This document shows, one piece after another, positions 27,031 through 36,683 of a stretch of 64,000 nt of DNA. The translations under genes and the position numbers were made by a program. How positions within the stretch are numbered: the stretch's first letter is position 1; each line of letters begins with the position of its first letter. A model generated the notes under the pieces. It did not search any database. It was not told the origin of the DNA and saw nothing but the letters and a program-made list of their open reading frames with translations. The stretch comes from Methylobacterium sp. DB0501 (GTDB taxonomy: Bacteria; Pseudomonadota; Alphaproteobacteria; Rhizobiales; Beijerinckiaceae), in contig NZ_JAAKGV010000001.1 in NCBI RefSeq assembly GCF_011043735.1, positions 620,001 through 684,000 on the forward strand, written 5' to 3'.

Positions 27031-27447
27031 ATGGCCCTGACCAACGCCGATTTCCGCAGGATGATCGCCGGCCACCGCGGCGCCGTTGCAGACACGCTGC
27101 CGCCCCTGACCCTGCCCGACCGGCTGCCTCATCGTTTCGAGCCGTGCTCCCGGCTTCCGGTCCGGCCCGAACCGGTCGGGCCGCGCACCATCGAGATCGT
27201 CTGGGCCCCGGCCCCCGCCCGGGCCGGCGGCGTCCCGCGCGGCCTTGCGATGCTCGCCAAGGCGCTGGCGGTGCCGGTGCTGCTCGCCGGCGGCCTCTAC
27301 GCCAAGCCGGTCTACGAGTGCCACAAGCAGAAGAGCCATGGGATGCTGTATTACGGCACCACCGTGCAGATGTGCGTCAACGAGCGGATGTCCGCGAAGG
27401 TCGAGAGCGTGCAGGCCTTCGTGGATCGGCAGATGCGGGCGATGTGA
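27031..27447 (+). CDS. Hypothetical protein with one membrane segment
   Basis: 138 residues, no recognised family. A hydrophilic, Pro-rich first half is followed by a hydrophobic stretch ALAVPVLLAGGLYAKP near residues 87-102 and a short C-terminal part with two cysteines (YECHKQKSHG and VQMCVNERM). It may be an anchored envelope protein. The ATG at 27031 follows GGGGAGAACCTGGTAGCC; an earlier in-frame start at 26914 lacks a ribosome site. Stands alone between terminator-like repeats. Confidence 0.55.
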   Translation: MALTNADFRRMIAGHRGAVADTLPPLTLPDRLPHRFEPCSRLPVRPEPVGPRTIEIVWAPAPARAGGVPRGLAMLAKALAVPVLLAGGLYAKPVYECHKQKSHGMLYYGTTVQMCVNERMSAKVESVQAFVDRQMRAM

Positions 27448-27486
27448 GGGCGGGCTTCACGGACCCGCGACCGATCTGCTGTCCTC

Positions 27487-27522
27487 GTCATTCCGGGGCC
27501 GCGCGGCGGAGCCCGGGATGAC
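27487..27522. repeat. REP-like palindromic repeat
   Basis: GTCATTCCGGG (27487-27497) with CCCGGGATGAC (27512-27522), one mismatch. Nearly the same core as 16875-16904. It separates the hypothetical gene from the convergent ugpA gene. Confidence 0.6.
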
Positions 27523-27569
27523 GCGGAGGGGGTGGACCAAGCAGGGCTGATCCGTCCATCACCTTGGAA

Positions 27570-28454
27570 TCAATACGCCACCCGCTTCTCGACGTACCGG
27601 AACTGGATCGCCGTCAGCCCGATCACGATCGCCATCAGCACCACCGACTGCGCCGCCGAGCCGCCGAGATCGGCGCCGATGCGGCCGTCCTGGTAGACCT
27701 TGTAGACGAGCGTCTGGGTCGCCCGGCCCGGGCCGCCATGGGTGAGCACGTCGATGACGCCGAACGTTTCGCAGAAGGCGTAGACGACGTTGACCACCAT
27801 CAGGAAGAACGTGGTCGGCGAGAGCAGCGGGAACACGATGGTCCAGAACCGCCGCGCCGGGCCGGCCCCGTCGATCGCCGCCGCCTCGATCACGCTGCCG
27901 GGGATCGCCTGCAGGCCGGCGAGGAAGAACAGGAAGTTGTACGAGACCTGCTTCCAGGCCGCCGCCATCACCACCAGGATCATGGCGTGGGTCCCGTCGA
28001 GCAGCGGGTTCCACGGGATGCCGATCTGGTTGAGACCGCGGGCGATCAGCCCGAGGCCGGGCTGGAACAGGAAGCCGAACAGCACGCCGGCCACCGCCGG
28101 CGCCACCGCGTAGGGCCAGATCAGCAGGGTCCGGTAGATCCCCGCACCCCGGATCTCCCGGTCCGCCATCGTAGCGAGCAGCAGCGCGAAGCCGAGCGAG
28201 AGTCCCGCCACCGCCGCCGCGAAGATCAGCGTGGTGACGAGAGCCTGATAGTAGCCCGGATCCGTGAACAACGCCCGGTAATTCTCGAACCAGACGAACT
28301 CGGTCGAGAGCCCGAACGCGTCCTGCATCTGGAACGACTGCCAGACCGCCTGCACGGCCGGCCAGTAGAAGAACAGGCCGACGATGAGGAGCTGCGGCGC
28401 GATCAGCACCGCCGGCAGCAGCCGGCCTCCGAAGGTGACGCGCTCGGGACCCAT
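27570..28454 (-). CDS. ugpA: Glycerol-3-phosphate-type ABC transporter permease (UgpA)
   Basis: 294-residue permease with about six membrane segments and the binding-protein-dependent transport domain. Loop [28 protein letters not shown] near residues 190-217 is the EAA motif. It follows ugpB by 4 bases on the same strand. In other bacteria ugpE and ugpC come next, but here the operon ends at a REP-like repeat, so this system needs partners elsewhere or is decaying. Confidence 0.9.
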   Translation of the reverse strand: MGPERVTFGGRLLPAVLIAPQLLIVGLFFYWPAVQAVWQSFQMQDAFGLSTEFVWFENYRALFTDPGYYQALVTTLIFAAAVAGLSLGFALLLATMADREIRGAGIYRTLLIWPYAVAPAVAGVLFGFLFQPGLGLIARGLNQIGIPWNPLLDGTHAMILVVMAAAWKQVSYNFLFFLAGLQAIPGSVIEAAAIDGAGPARRFWTIVFPLLSPTTFFLMVVNVVYAFCETFGVIDVLTHGGPGRATQTLVYKVYQDGRIGADLGGSAAQSVVLMAIVIGLTAIQFRYVEKRVAY

Positions 28455-28458
28455 GACG

Positions 28459-29787
28459 TTACCGCCCGGCCTGCTTCTCGAACTGGCGCAGCATCGCGTT
28501 GCCGCGGGCCGTCGCCTCGTCGAGGGCCTGCTTCGGCGTCTTCTTGCCCGCGAGCGCCGCCTCGATCTCCTCAGCCCACAGGTCGCGCATCTGCGGCAGG
28601 TTGCCGAGGCGCAAGCCACGGGAATTCTCGGTCGGCGGCTTGTTGGTCAGCTCCTTGATCGGCGTCTCGAGGGCCGGGTTCTTGTCGTAGAAGCCGTCCG
28701 CCTTCGATTTCTCGTAGGCCGCCTTGGTGATGGGCATGTAACCGGTGGTCTGGTGGAGCTTGGCCTGGCGGTCCGTATCGGACAGGAAGCTGAAGAACTT
28801 CGCCACGCCCTTGTACTCGTCGGGCTTCTTGCCGCCCATCACCCACAGGGAGGCGCCGCCGATGATGCTGTTCTGCGGCGCGCCCGGCACGTCGGGATAG
28901 TAGGGCATCGGCGCCGAGGCCCAGGCGAACTTCGCCGCGCCCTTGACGTTGCCGTAGGAGCCCGACGAGCCGAACATGATCGGGCACTCGCCGGCGGTGA
29001 AGCGGCCGAAGCCGCTGTCGTAGCGGCCGGAATAGTCGAAGGACTTGTCCTTCTGCGCCTCGGCGAGGTTGCCGAGATGCTTGACCTGCAGCGGACCGTT
29101 GATCTCGAGCGTGGCGTCGAGGCCGTCCATGCCGTTGGCCTTGGTGGCCACCGGCAGGTTGTGCCAGGCCGAGAGCTGCTCGATGTTGAGCCAGGTGACC
29201 CAGGTGGTCGAGAAGCCGCAATTCGGGAAGCCGTTCTGCGTCAGCTTCTTGGCCGCGGCGAACAGGTCCGGCCAGGTCTTCGGCGGCTCCGAGAGCCCGA
29301 TCGCCTTCAGGGCGTCGAGGTTGGCCCACATCACCATCGACGACGAGTTGAATGGGAACGAGAGCATCTCGCCCTTGGTCGTCGAGTAATACCCGGTGAT
29401 CGCCGGCAGGTAGGCGTTCGGGTCGAACGGCTCGCCCGCGTCTTTCATCAGCTGGTAGACCGGCTTGATCGCACCCTTGGCCGACATCATCGTGGCGGTG
29501 CCGACCTCGAACACCTGCATGATGTGCGGCGCGGTGCCGGCGCGGAAGGCCGCGATGCCGGCGTTCAGCGTCTCGCCGTAATTGCCCTTGTAGGTCGGCA
29601 CCACCTTGTAGTCGCTCTGCGAGGCGTTGAACTCGTCGGCGAGGCGGTTGACGGCGTCGTTGTTGGCGCCCGTCATCGCGTGCCACCATTGCAGCTCGGT
29701 CACGGCGAGCGCCGGAGTGGCGGCTGCCAGGGTCGCCGCCAGGCCGAAGCCGGCGAGCGCGATGCGGATGGTCGTGGTGGGGGCCAT
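28459..29787 (-). CDS. ugpB: sn-glycerol-3-phosphate-binding periplasmic protein (UgpB)
   Basis: 442 residues. Signal peptide [28 protein letters not shown], then [61 protein letters not shown], and [33 protein letters not shown], all matching UgpB. It captures glycerol-3-phosphate and related diesters in the periplasm. ATG at 29787 set by the signal peptide. First gene of a two-gene ugpBA unit. Confidence 0.92.
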   Translation of the reverse strand: MAPTTTIRIALAGFGLAATLAAATPALAVTELQWWHAMTGANNDAVNRLADEFNASQSDYKVVPTYKGNYGETLNAGIAAFRAGTAPHIMQVFEVGTATMMSAKGAIKPVYQLMKDAGEPFDPNAYLPAITGYYSTTKGEMLSFPFNSSSMVMWANLDALKAIGLSEPPKTWPDLFAAAKKLTQNGFPNCGFSTTWVTWLNIEQLSAWHNLPVATKANGMDGLDATLEINGPLQVKHLGNLAEAQKDKSFDYSGRYDSGFGRFTAGECPIMFGSSGSYGNVKGAAKFAWASAPMPYYPDVPGAPQNSIIGGASLWVMGGKKPDEYKGVAKFFSFLSDTDRQAKLHQTTGYMPITKAAYEKSKADGFYDKNPALETPIKELTNKPPTENSRGLRLGNLPQMRDLWAEEIEAALAGKKTPKQALDEATARGNAMLRQFEKQAGR

Positions 29788-30108
29788 CGGGGTGTCGTCT
29801 CCTCGTGTGCGGCCCCTCATGCGGAGCCGGTGTGACACTCCGACGACAGGGACGCCGGGGGGCACGCGGCCCGTACCGTCTCAGGCGGCGGGGCATTTGT
29901 TAGTAGCTGGCTAAGCACGGCCGTGCCCGCGCGACAAGAGCCTGGCGTCTGGGCGTCGGGCGTTTCCCGGGCCCGGGCCGGCTCCGGCGGCTTGGGATGC
30001 GGCCTGTCGTGGCGGCTGCCCACGCGCGGAGGCGCGGGCGCGCGGAGCGTGAGAGGAGCGCTCACGCATCGGAGAAGCGCGCCGTCGCGATGACCGCGAC
30101 CTGCAATG
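29788..30108. other. Intergenic, ugpB upstream region
   Basis: 321 bases, GC-rich with short GGGCCCGGGCC-type self-complementary runs and no convincing frame. A pho-box or other promoter could not be picked out by eye. Confidence 0.4.
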
Positions 30109-30474
30109 TCATCGAGCCACGGACGGGCTCGTCAGCGACGCCGCGAGCATCGCCGCGCTGTCGTCATCGAACAGGAACCCGATCCATCCCAGGCCAGGAT
30201 GCCGGATGAGGAGCGGCCGCTTGCCATCCGTCCGGTCCGCGAGCGCGGCCCAGACCGGAGAGGTGGTGCTCATCGGGATATCCGTGTCGTGCGGCGTCGT
30301 CGGCACGGGGGGCGTCATCTGGGCCCGAAGCACGCCCACCATTTGGATCAGCCGATCGAGGTCGTCGACGCTGTGGAACACGATGGTTGCCTCCTCCGTC
30401 GCGCCCTGCGGGAGGGTGATCACGGCGGCCTGACCATCGTCGCTGATCACGCTGCGCCAGTCCTGGTCGGCCAT
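30109..30474 (-). CDS. Hypothetical protein
   Basis: 121 residues, no family recognised and no signal peptide. The start MADQDWRSVISDDGQAAVITLPQGA and the later GWIGFLFDDDSAAMLAASL suggest a small soluble alpha/beta protein; VDDLDRLIQMVGVLRAQM could form an amphipathic helix. ATG at 30474 is preceded by AAAGAGAT. A frame to 30969 is not supported. Confidence 0.55.
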   Translation of the reverse strand: MADQDWRSVISDDGQAAVITLPQGATEEATIVFHSVDDLDRLIQMVGVLRAQMTPPVPTTPHDTDIPMSTTSPVWAALADRTDGKRPLLIRHPGLGWIGFLFDDDSAAMLAASLTSPSVAR

Positions 30475-30792
30475 GACGATCTCTTTCAACGCTGGGGAGG
30501 CGGCCCGCTGGGGTAGCGCGGCCGATTCGCCGCGCAGTGATAGCGTCTGGGCCTCCCGATCACCAAGCGGCGTTCGGCGTCTCCCTCCCTCGGTGGTCGG
30601 TCCGCATGGCCGGGGCGGGAAGGGGGCGGCGCGCACCGTCGCCAGGGTACGACTGATGCCGCGATCTTCTCGCGGGCGGGATGTCGCGGTACGGATGCGG
30701 GTTCGAAGGGCGTCATGGCGTGAACGGATGCGAAGCAGAACGAAGCATCCCTGCCGGCCGCGAACCCGGGCGGCGTGCGGATGGAACATCCG
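30475..30792. other. Intergenic between hypothetical gene and glycosyltransferase
   Basis: 318 bases between divergent genes; presumably carries both promoters, but no clear box or gene is visible. Confidence 0.4.
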
Positions 30793-31626
30793 ATGAAGTG
30801 GTACACCTGCTGCAACGAGGCGGCGCTCGAAGCCGGCGGCGAAACATTGATCGCAGCGGTCGAGTCCTGCCTGCGAATGACGACCTTGAGGCCTCACCTT
30901 GTCTACGATGGCCGAGCCAATCCGTTGCTCTCCTACTTGCGCGACCGGGGCGTCGTCGTCATCCCCCATCGCTTAAGCTTTAGGGAACAGATTGAAAATT
31001 ACCGGGGGCAGGCCGATATCGATTATGACTGGTTGCTCGGTAATTCCTTGCGTTTCGATATTCCCAATCTTGAAGAAGAAGCAGATAATATCATCTACAC
31101 CGACACGGATGTCGTCTTCCATCGGGACGTGCAGCTGAATCCCGGCTCCGTGCCGCTCGCGGCGGCGAGGGAGATCATCATCGACGGCGATCTTGTGCGC
31201 GAGACCGAGCGGGCGTTCAATGCCGGCGTCATGCTCCTGAACGTCGCGTTCATGCGCAGTCTCCATGATGTCTTCCGACGGTTGCTGATCGACATCGCGT
31301 CCGGAACGCTCGTCAACCCGTGGTATGATCAAGGAGTCTTGAACTCCGTCTGTCAGGGATTGTGGCTCCCTCTGCCGCAGAGCCTGAATTGCCGTCCGTT
31401 CTACGGCTGTGAGGGCCCGCCCGCGATTTCGCACTTCCAGTTCCTGAAACCGCACATGATCACGGACCGCTCCGCGCTGGTTGAGCCGAATCCACGCGGC
31501 GACGTGCTGCTGCGGCGGGGAAGCACGGCCTACGCCGCCCTTCGGCGGACCATCATCGATTTGGTCACGCCGCAGGCGCGTTCCGCCCTCCTGGCGTCCT
31601 GCCCGACAGCGCGGCTCTCGACGTGA
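30793..31626 (+). CDS. Glycosyltransferase-like protein (GT8-type DxD motif), lower GC
   Basis: 277 residues from MKWYTCCNEAALEAGGET; in-frame ATG 30781 and GTG 30775 are alternatives. NIIYTDTDVVFHRDVQL (near residue 95) has the DxD metal/nucleotide-sugar motif, NAGVMLLNVAFMR matches the NxGVMLxN helix of GT8-like enzymes, and AISHFQFLKPH gives the late His. The sugar and acceptor are unknown. The middle is clearly richer in A+T (for example 31000-31100) than its surroundings, and an IS5 remnant follows, so recent transfer is likely. Confidence 0.65.
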   Translation: MKWYTCCNEAALEAGGETLIAAVESCLRMTTLRPHLVYDGRANPLLSYLRDRGVVVIPHRLSFREQIENYRGQADIDYDWLLGNSLRFDIPNLEEEADNIIYTDTDVVFHRDVQLNPGSVPLAAAREIIIDGDLVRETERAFNAGVMLLNVAFMRSLHDVFRRLLIDIASGTLVNPWYDQGVLNSVCQGLWLPLPQSLNCRPFYGCEGPPAISHFQFLKPHMITDRSALVEPNPRGDVLLRRGSTAYAALRRTIIDLVTPQARSALLASCPTARLST

Positions 31627-32194
31627 CCAAGCGCGCAGATCGGTCCTTCGATGCAGCCCTCGCGAGGAATGGAGCGCAGCCGTGAGCATCGCGGCTGGGG
31701 ATCGCCCTCGGGTGAGTCGAGTTGCGGCGTCGTCGGGCTGGAGGCAGGCGGCCGGATCCTGCTGCGGCAGCCATACGTTGTGAGACGGGGATCGCCTTCA
31801 GAGCGAAGCGGCCGCCCCATGCGATTCCCAGGCGGACGGTTTCCAGGGAAGCGTGCTCGCGGCGCGCATCCTGTGGGCCGCCTCCTGCCGGCCAGGGCCA
31901 CACCGCCCGGCTGACGTCGCTTATTGCCTGCGTTCCTGTGATCGGGGGACGCCCGGTCGTCCGGCCGGGGCGCCCGCCTTTATGACGAGGCGGGTGCGGC
32001 GGCAAAAATGGGATGATTGCAGCCCGGAGTCGATCGGGCGGGCCATCGCTGGCCGCGCCCAACCATCTAAATCACGTTGTCCTGTTAATTGACTTCAAGA
32101 GACAAAGTATAAATCACAACACGCACTCTTGTCCTGACGGGCCGAACGAATATAAATATGAAATTCCGTCGGAGCGTATCTGGATAATGTTTGA
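31627..32194. other. Gene-free region between glycosyltransferase and IS5 remnant
   Basis: 568 bases. No convincing gene; several overlapping frames on both strands are short and family-less. The last 100 bases (about 32085-32190) are strongly A+T-rich, unlike the rest, and probably mark the edge of imported DNA. Confidence 0.45.
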
Positions 32195-32581
32195 ATGATT
32201 GATAGCGTGGCGCGTCGTCGTTGGCGGGAGGATCCGATTTGGACGCAAGCGAATCGCGATCTCAGCAAGGACGACGGCTATTGCTATCCATGCGACCTGA
32301 CCGATGCGCAATGGGCGCTGATCGCGCCCACGCTGCCGAGCGACGACCCGCTCAAGGTCGACCTGCGCGAGGTGGTCACCACCTGCCTGTACCAAGAGAA
32401 GACCGGCTGCCCGTGGCGCTGCCTACCGAGCGACTTCGGGCCGATGATGGCTCACCCCGCCATCTCCATCGTCGGTGGCTTGCACATCCCTCTCGCCCTC
32501 CCCAAGGGCCGTATCGCAAGTCCGGATCGCAAGCGCGCGCGGCGACTGTCCGTACGCCCTGGATCGTCGAGGACGGCCTGA
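32195..32581 (+). pseudogene. IS5-family transposase fragment
   Basis: The first 80 or so codons read as an IS5-type N-terminus: YPCDLTDAQWALIAPTLPS, then VDLREVVTTCLYQEKTGCPWRCLPSDFGP. The protein should continue with a WxxV..Y..KWR segment and the DDE core, but after SDFGP the frame turns into unrelated sequence. Only the 5' piece is left, with no recognised terminal repeats. Confidence 0.7.
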
Positions 32582-32636
32582 TCACGCCGGCCTGGAAGCT
32601 GCACCGTGGCGTCTTGCGGCAGATGGCGGCGCGTCC

Positions 32637-33002
32637 TCACCGGGCTGCCCGCGGGCCCGCCTTGAGGCTGAGGATGTAATCGATGATCGCGTCGCGTTCG
32701 TCCCGCTCCAGCCGCAGGCTCGGCATCCGCTGGTGATGGCTCTGCAGGAAGACGCTGAGGGCGAGCCCGGTCGTCGAGGGCATGGTGGCGATGCCGACGA
32801 AGGACGGCCCGACGAACCCGCCCGCATTCTGCTCGCGGCCGACCGCGTGGCACGCGCTGCAGAGCTGCACGGCGAGGAGCTGGCCGCGGGCGGCATCCGC
32901 CGCGAGGGCAGCCTCGGGGAAGGCGAGCTGGATCGAGGCGCCGGGGGGCACCAGGGCGGCGACGAGCATTGCCCGAAGGGCGGCGGACGGCCGGGGGCTC
33001 AT
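32637..33002 (-). CDS. Small c-type cytochrome
   Basis: 121 residues with signal peptide (about 1-35, cut near ALAADAARG). One heme site CSACH is at residues 48-52, and a late Met in HHQRMPSLRL could be the sixth ligand; YILSLKAG is the usual C-terminal helix. A periplasmic monoheme electron carrier. Its ATG overlaps the stop of the SPW-protein gene (ATGA), so the two are translated together. Confidence 0.85.
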   Translation of the reverse strand: MSPRPSAALRAMLVAALVPPGASIQLAFPEAALAADAARGQLLAVQLCSACHAVGREQNAGGFVGPSFVGIATMPSTTGLALSVFLQSHHQRMPSLRLERDERDAIIDYILSLKAGPRAAR

Positions 33003-33367
33003 GATGCCCTCGCGAAGCACAGACGCGCCGCGGCGGACCCCGCGGCCACCGCCCCGAGGACGACGTGCGTCCAGGTGGCGGCGTCGTTGGCCGAGAATCC
33101 GAACAGCCAGGGGGCGAGGGCCGCGCCGGTTCCCAGGATCACGATCGCCCGCTCGATCGCCGGGCGGATGCGGGCCGGATCGATTCCTGAGAGCACGAGA
33201 ATCATCAGGCCCGGCGGCAGCGCCGAGGCCGCGGCCCCGGCATTCCCGGCGATGATCAGGACCCAGGCGGCGACGACGAGCGCGGTGCCGGCCGCGTGCT
33301 GCAGGGCTGCGAGCAGGATCTCGTCCGCCCGGGGAGGCCAGCGGAAGTCGGGGTGGGATCGGTGCAT
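32999..33367 (-). CDS. SPW-repeat-like membrane protein
   Basis: 122 residues with four hydrophobic helices. The pattern of two similar two-helix halves, with APWLFGFSANDAATWTHVVLGAVAAG in the second, matches SPW-repeat proteins, small inner-membrane proteins of unknown job. Overlaps the cytochrome c gene; the P-type ATPase gene lies 84 bases upstream on the same strand, suggesting one unit. Confidence 0.7.
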   Translation of the reverse strand: MHRSHPDFRWPPRADEILLAALQHAAGTALVVAAWVLIIAGNAGAAASALPPGLMILVLSGIDPARIRPAIERAIVILGTGAALAPWLFGFSANDAATWTHVVLGAVAAGSAAARLCFARAS

Positions 33368-33451
33368 CGGATGGCTCCATCCGGCGTCGGCCGCCGCTCG
33401 GCGGGCGGAGTCGGAGGATACCGGCCCCGGACCCGACGCGGATGATCTGGA

Positions 33452-36400
33452 TCAAGGCGGGCCGCGGCGGTCTCCTTGCCCGGTGACGTCGGGCCGCCCG
33501 AGAGGCGCGGGCATAAGAGGCGCAATCCCCGGCAGGCGGGGTCGCTGGCGGTCGGGTCGATCCTCGGCCGGGGTGGCCGGCGTCACCGGCGGGCCGGTTG
33601 CGGGGACGAGGACGGCCGGCCCACGGCCCTCGGTCGTTCGCAGGCCGGGAGGGACGGCCCGCCGCGCGCGAAGGACCGCCTTTCGCAACTCCTCGAGAAC
33701 CAGGACCCCGCTGGCGACGCCGGCGCAGTACAGCCAGTCGCCGAGGCTCAGGCTCACCGTCGAGAAGCCTCGTTGCAGGACCGGCGTTTCGATCACGGCG
33801 ACCTGGAGCAGGAGCGAGACGACGACCGCGGCCCAGAGCCAGCGGTTCCCGAACAGGCCGTCGAGCGCGCTCGCCTCCCCGGAGCGGGCGTTGAGGACGT
33901 TGAAGAGCTGGCACAGGACCAGGGTCGTGAAGGTCATCGTCCGGGCATAGGCCGGGGTGCCGGTGCCCTCGACGAGCCCACCGGGCAGGCAGGCGTCGAG
34001 AACGAACAGGCTGCACGACGCGGTCACGAGGCCGACGAAGCCGATGCTCCACCCCATCGCGCCGGTCAGCACGCCCTCGCGCCGCGGTCGCGGCGCGAGG
34101 GTCATCACGGCCGGGTCTGCCGGATCGACCGCGAGGGCGAGCGCCGGCACGCCGTCGGTGACGAAGTTGATCCACAGGATCTGCGTCGCCAGGAGCGGCA
34201 GCACCACCTCGCCGGGACCGGCGGCGAGCCCGAGGGCCGGGGCCAGCACGACGCCGAGGCCCATCACCGCCACCTCGCCGAGATTCGACGACAACAGGTA
34301 GCGCAGAACCTTGCGGATGTTGGCGAAGATCGCCCGGCCTTCCTCGACCGCCGACACGATGGTGGCGAAGTTGTCGTCGGCGAGCACGATGTCGGCCGCC
34401 TCGCGCGCGACGTCGGTGCCGGTCGCCCCCATGGCGATGCCGATGTCCGCCGCCTTCAGGGCGGGTGCGTCGTTCACGCCGTCGCCGGTCATGGCGACGA
34501 CGAGGCCGTTGCGCTGAAGCGCCCGCACGATCCGCAGCTTGTGCGCGGGCGCGACGCGGGCATAGACCGAGACGTGGCGCACGGCCTCGTCCAGCGCCTC
34601 CGGCGAGAGCGCGTCGATCTGGTCACCCGTGAGGACGGCGCCGTCGGCGGCGATGCCGAGCTCGGCCGCGACCGCCGCGGCGGTGCGCGGGTGATCGCCC
34701 GTGATCATGACCGACCGGATGCCCGCGGTCCTGGCGCGGGCCACCGCCTCGCGGGCCTCCGGCCGGGGCGGGTCGCTCATGCCGACGAGGCCGAGGAAGA
34801 CGAGATCCTGCTCGACCTCCTCCAGGGCCGCACCGCCCCCATCCGGCATCCGCCGGTGGGCGAGGCCGAGGGTCCGCAGACCGTCCCCGGCGAAGCCCGC
34901 ACTCGCCGCGAGGATCGCCTCGCGCCGCGCCGGCGTGAGCGGCCGGTCCTGCCCGTCGGCGCGTTCGCGCGTGCAGCGCGACAGCACGACCTCGGGTGCG
35001 CCCTTCAGCGCGACGAGCACCCCGTCCCGGCCCGCCTCGCGGTGGACCGCGCTCATCCGCCGGCGCTCGGACGAGAACGGGATCTCGCCGAGGCGGACGA
35101 AGCCGCGCAGGGCGGCGTCGAGGCCGGCGTTCCGGGCGGCGAGGAGCAGGGCGCCCTCGGTCGGGTCGCCCTGGACGGTCCAGCCGCCCTCGCGCTCCTG
35201 CAGGACGGCATCGTTGGCGAGCGCACCCGCGAGGAGGGCCGCCTCCACCTCGCCGCTCGGCCGTCCGTCACGGTCGCGGCCGGCCGGGGCACCGTCGAGC
35301 GGGCTGCGCCCGCCCGCCGTCACGACCGTCCGGACGGTCATCGTGTTGCGGGTGAGCGTGCCGGTCTTGTCGGAGGCGATCACGTCGGCCGAGCCCAGCG
35401 TCTCGACGGCGGCGAGCCGGCGCACGATCGCCCGCCTGCGGGCCATGCGTAGCACGCCCAGCGAGAGCGCCGCGGTGACGATCGCCGGCAGCCCCTCCGG
35501 CACCGCCGCGACCGCGAGCGCCACCGCGACGATCAGGGTCTCGAGCAGGGCGGCGACGGTGCGGACCTCCTCGGCGAGGACGATGATCGCCGCCAGCGCG
35601 GCGGCGATGACGAGAACTGCGAGCCCGAGGCGCCGGCCGAGCCGGGCGAGGGCGACCTGGAGCGGCGTGGCCTCCTCCTGCGTATCCTCCAGCATCCCGG
35701 CGATGCGGCCGAGCTCGGTCCGCATCCCGGTCGCCGTGACGATGCCGAGGCCCCGCCCGGCGACGATCGTTGTGCCGCTGAACACCATGGTGCGCCGGCC
35801 ATCCAGGCTCGCATCACCGGCGAGGGACGAGGCGTCCTCGGGCAGGGCGTCCTCGGGCAGGACGTTTTCGGGCATGGCGTTCTTGGGCAGGGCGTTCTTG
35901 GGCACCGGGACGCTCTCGCCCGTCAGGGCGGCCTCGCCGGCCCGCAGGGCGCTCGTCGCGATCAGCCGGGCATCGGCGGGGATCGCGTCGCCCTCCTCGA
36001 TCCGGATCACGTCGCCCGGCACCAGTTCGGTCGCCGGGATCTCCAGGTGGATCCCGTCCCGGACGACGCGCGCCCGGGCGGCCGACATCCGCCGCAGGGC
36101 GGCGACGGCCCGCTCGGCCCGCGCCTCCTGCAGGACGCCCATCGCGGCGTTGAGGACCACGATGCCCAGGATCGCCAGGGCTTCGAAGGGCGGGCCGGAC
36201 CGGCCCTCCGCCACCGCCTGCCGGAGCCACAAGCCGGCCGAGACCGCCGCCGCGGCGACGAGCAGCAGGACCAGCGGGTCGGCGAGCTGGGCCGTCAGCC
36301 GGCGCCAGGTCGGGACGGGCGGACGGGAGCGCAGGGCATTGGGCCCCCAGAGCCCGGCCCGGACGTGCGCCTCGCCCCGGCTCAACCCGGAGACGGCATC

Positions 36401-36538
36401 GACGCCGAGGGCGGCCGCCACGGCGTCCGGAGGCAGGCGCTCGATCTCGCGACCGGTCTCGGGCAGGTTCGCCCCCGCATCGTCGTCGGATCCGTCCCGG
36501 CCCGCGTGCATCCGGCCCGTCATCGTCGGCTCGCTCAC
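33452..36538 (-). CDS. P-type cation ATPase (P2/Ca2+-type)
   Basis: 1028 residues. N-terminal cation-ATPase domain (LPPDAVAAALGVDAVSGLSRGEA), TGES at 206-209, membrane motif PEGLPA at 347-352 (calcium-type), phosphorylation site DKTGTLT at 390-396, hinge TGDGVNDAPALKAADIGIAMG, and a six-helix C-terminal domain. It pumps a cation, likely Ca2+ or Mn2+, by analogy. GTG start chosen because GGGAGG lies 6 bases before it. Just after TGES the actuator domain holds five copies of a 5-residue repeat (about 212-236), absent from standard members. Divergent from a Usp gene. Confidence 0.9.
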   Translation of the reverse strand: MSEPTMTGRMHAGRDGSDDDAGANLPETGREIERLPPDAVAAALGVDAVSGLSRGEAHVRAGLWGPNALRSRPPVPTWRRLTAQLADPLVLLLVAAAAVSAGLWLRQAVAEGRSGPPFEALAILGIVVLNAAMGVLQEARAERAVAALRRMSAARARVVRDGIHLEIPATELVPGDVIRIEEGDAIPADARLIATSALRAGEAALTGESVPVPKNALPKNAMPENVLPEDALPEDASSLAGDASLDGRRTMVFSGTTIVAGRGLGIVTATGMRTELGRIAGMLEDTQEEATPLQVALARLGRRLGLAVLVIAAALAAIIVLAEEVRTVAALLETLIVAVALAVAAVPEGLPAIVTAALSLGVLRMARRRAIVRRLAAVETLGSADVIASDKTGTLTRNTMTVRTVVTAGGRSPLDGAPAGRDRDGRPSGEVEAALLAGALANDAVLQEREGGWTVQGDPTEGALLLAARNAGLDAALRGFVRLGEIPFSSERRRMSAVHREAGRDGVLVALKGAPEVVLSRCTRERADGQDRPLTPARREAILAASAGFAGDGLRTLGLAHRRMPDGGGAALEEVEQDLVFLGLVGMSDPPRPEAREAVARARTAGIRSVMITGDHPRTAAAVAAELGIAADGAVLTGDQIDALSPEALDEAVRHVSVYARVAPAHKLRIVRALQRNGLVVAMTGDGVNDAPALKAADIGIAMGATGTDVAREAADIVLADDNFATIVSAVEEGRAIFANIRKVLRYLLSSNLGEVAVMGLGVVLAPALGLAAGPGEVVLPLLATQILWINFVTDGVPALALAVDPADPAVMTLAPRPRREGVLTGAMGWSIGFVGLVTASCSLFVLDACLPGGLVEGTGTPAYARTMTFTTLVLCQLFNVLNARSGEASALDGLFGNRWLWAAVVVSLLLQVAVIETPVLQRGFSTVSLSLGDWLYCAGVASGVLVLEELRKAVLRARRAVPPGLRTTEGRGPAVLVPATGPPVTPATPAEDRPDRQRPRLPGIAPLMPAPLGRPDVTGQGDRRGPP
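35831..35905 (-). repeat. Five tandem 15-base repeats inside the P-type ATPase gene
   Basis: Five consecutive 15-base units of the form GGCGTCCTCGGGCAG (plus strand), encoding NALPK/NAMPE/NVLPE/DALPE/DASS-like pentapeptides just after TGES. The copy number keeps the frame. Confidence 0.85.
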
Positions 36539-36683
36539 CGGGCGCCTCCCTCGGTCGGCCCCGATCGGCGGCGGCCTTCGGCCCGAACCCACGACCGATC
36601 GGGCGAGGCGTCGTTGATCCAGCGCAACGTGCCCGCGGGCCGGGCCGCCACACTCGCGCGCGTCGGACATCCCCGGGGCGGCC

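Noticed and set aside
32195..32679. Intact IS5 transposase
   Set aside because: Only the first part matches; no DDE core and no terminal repeats were found.
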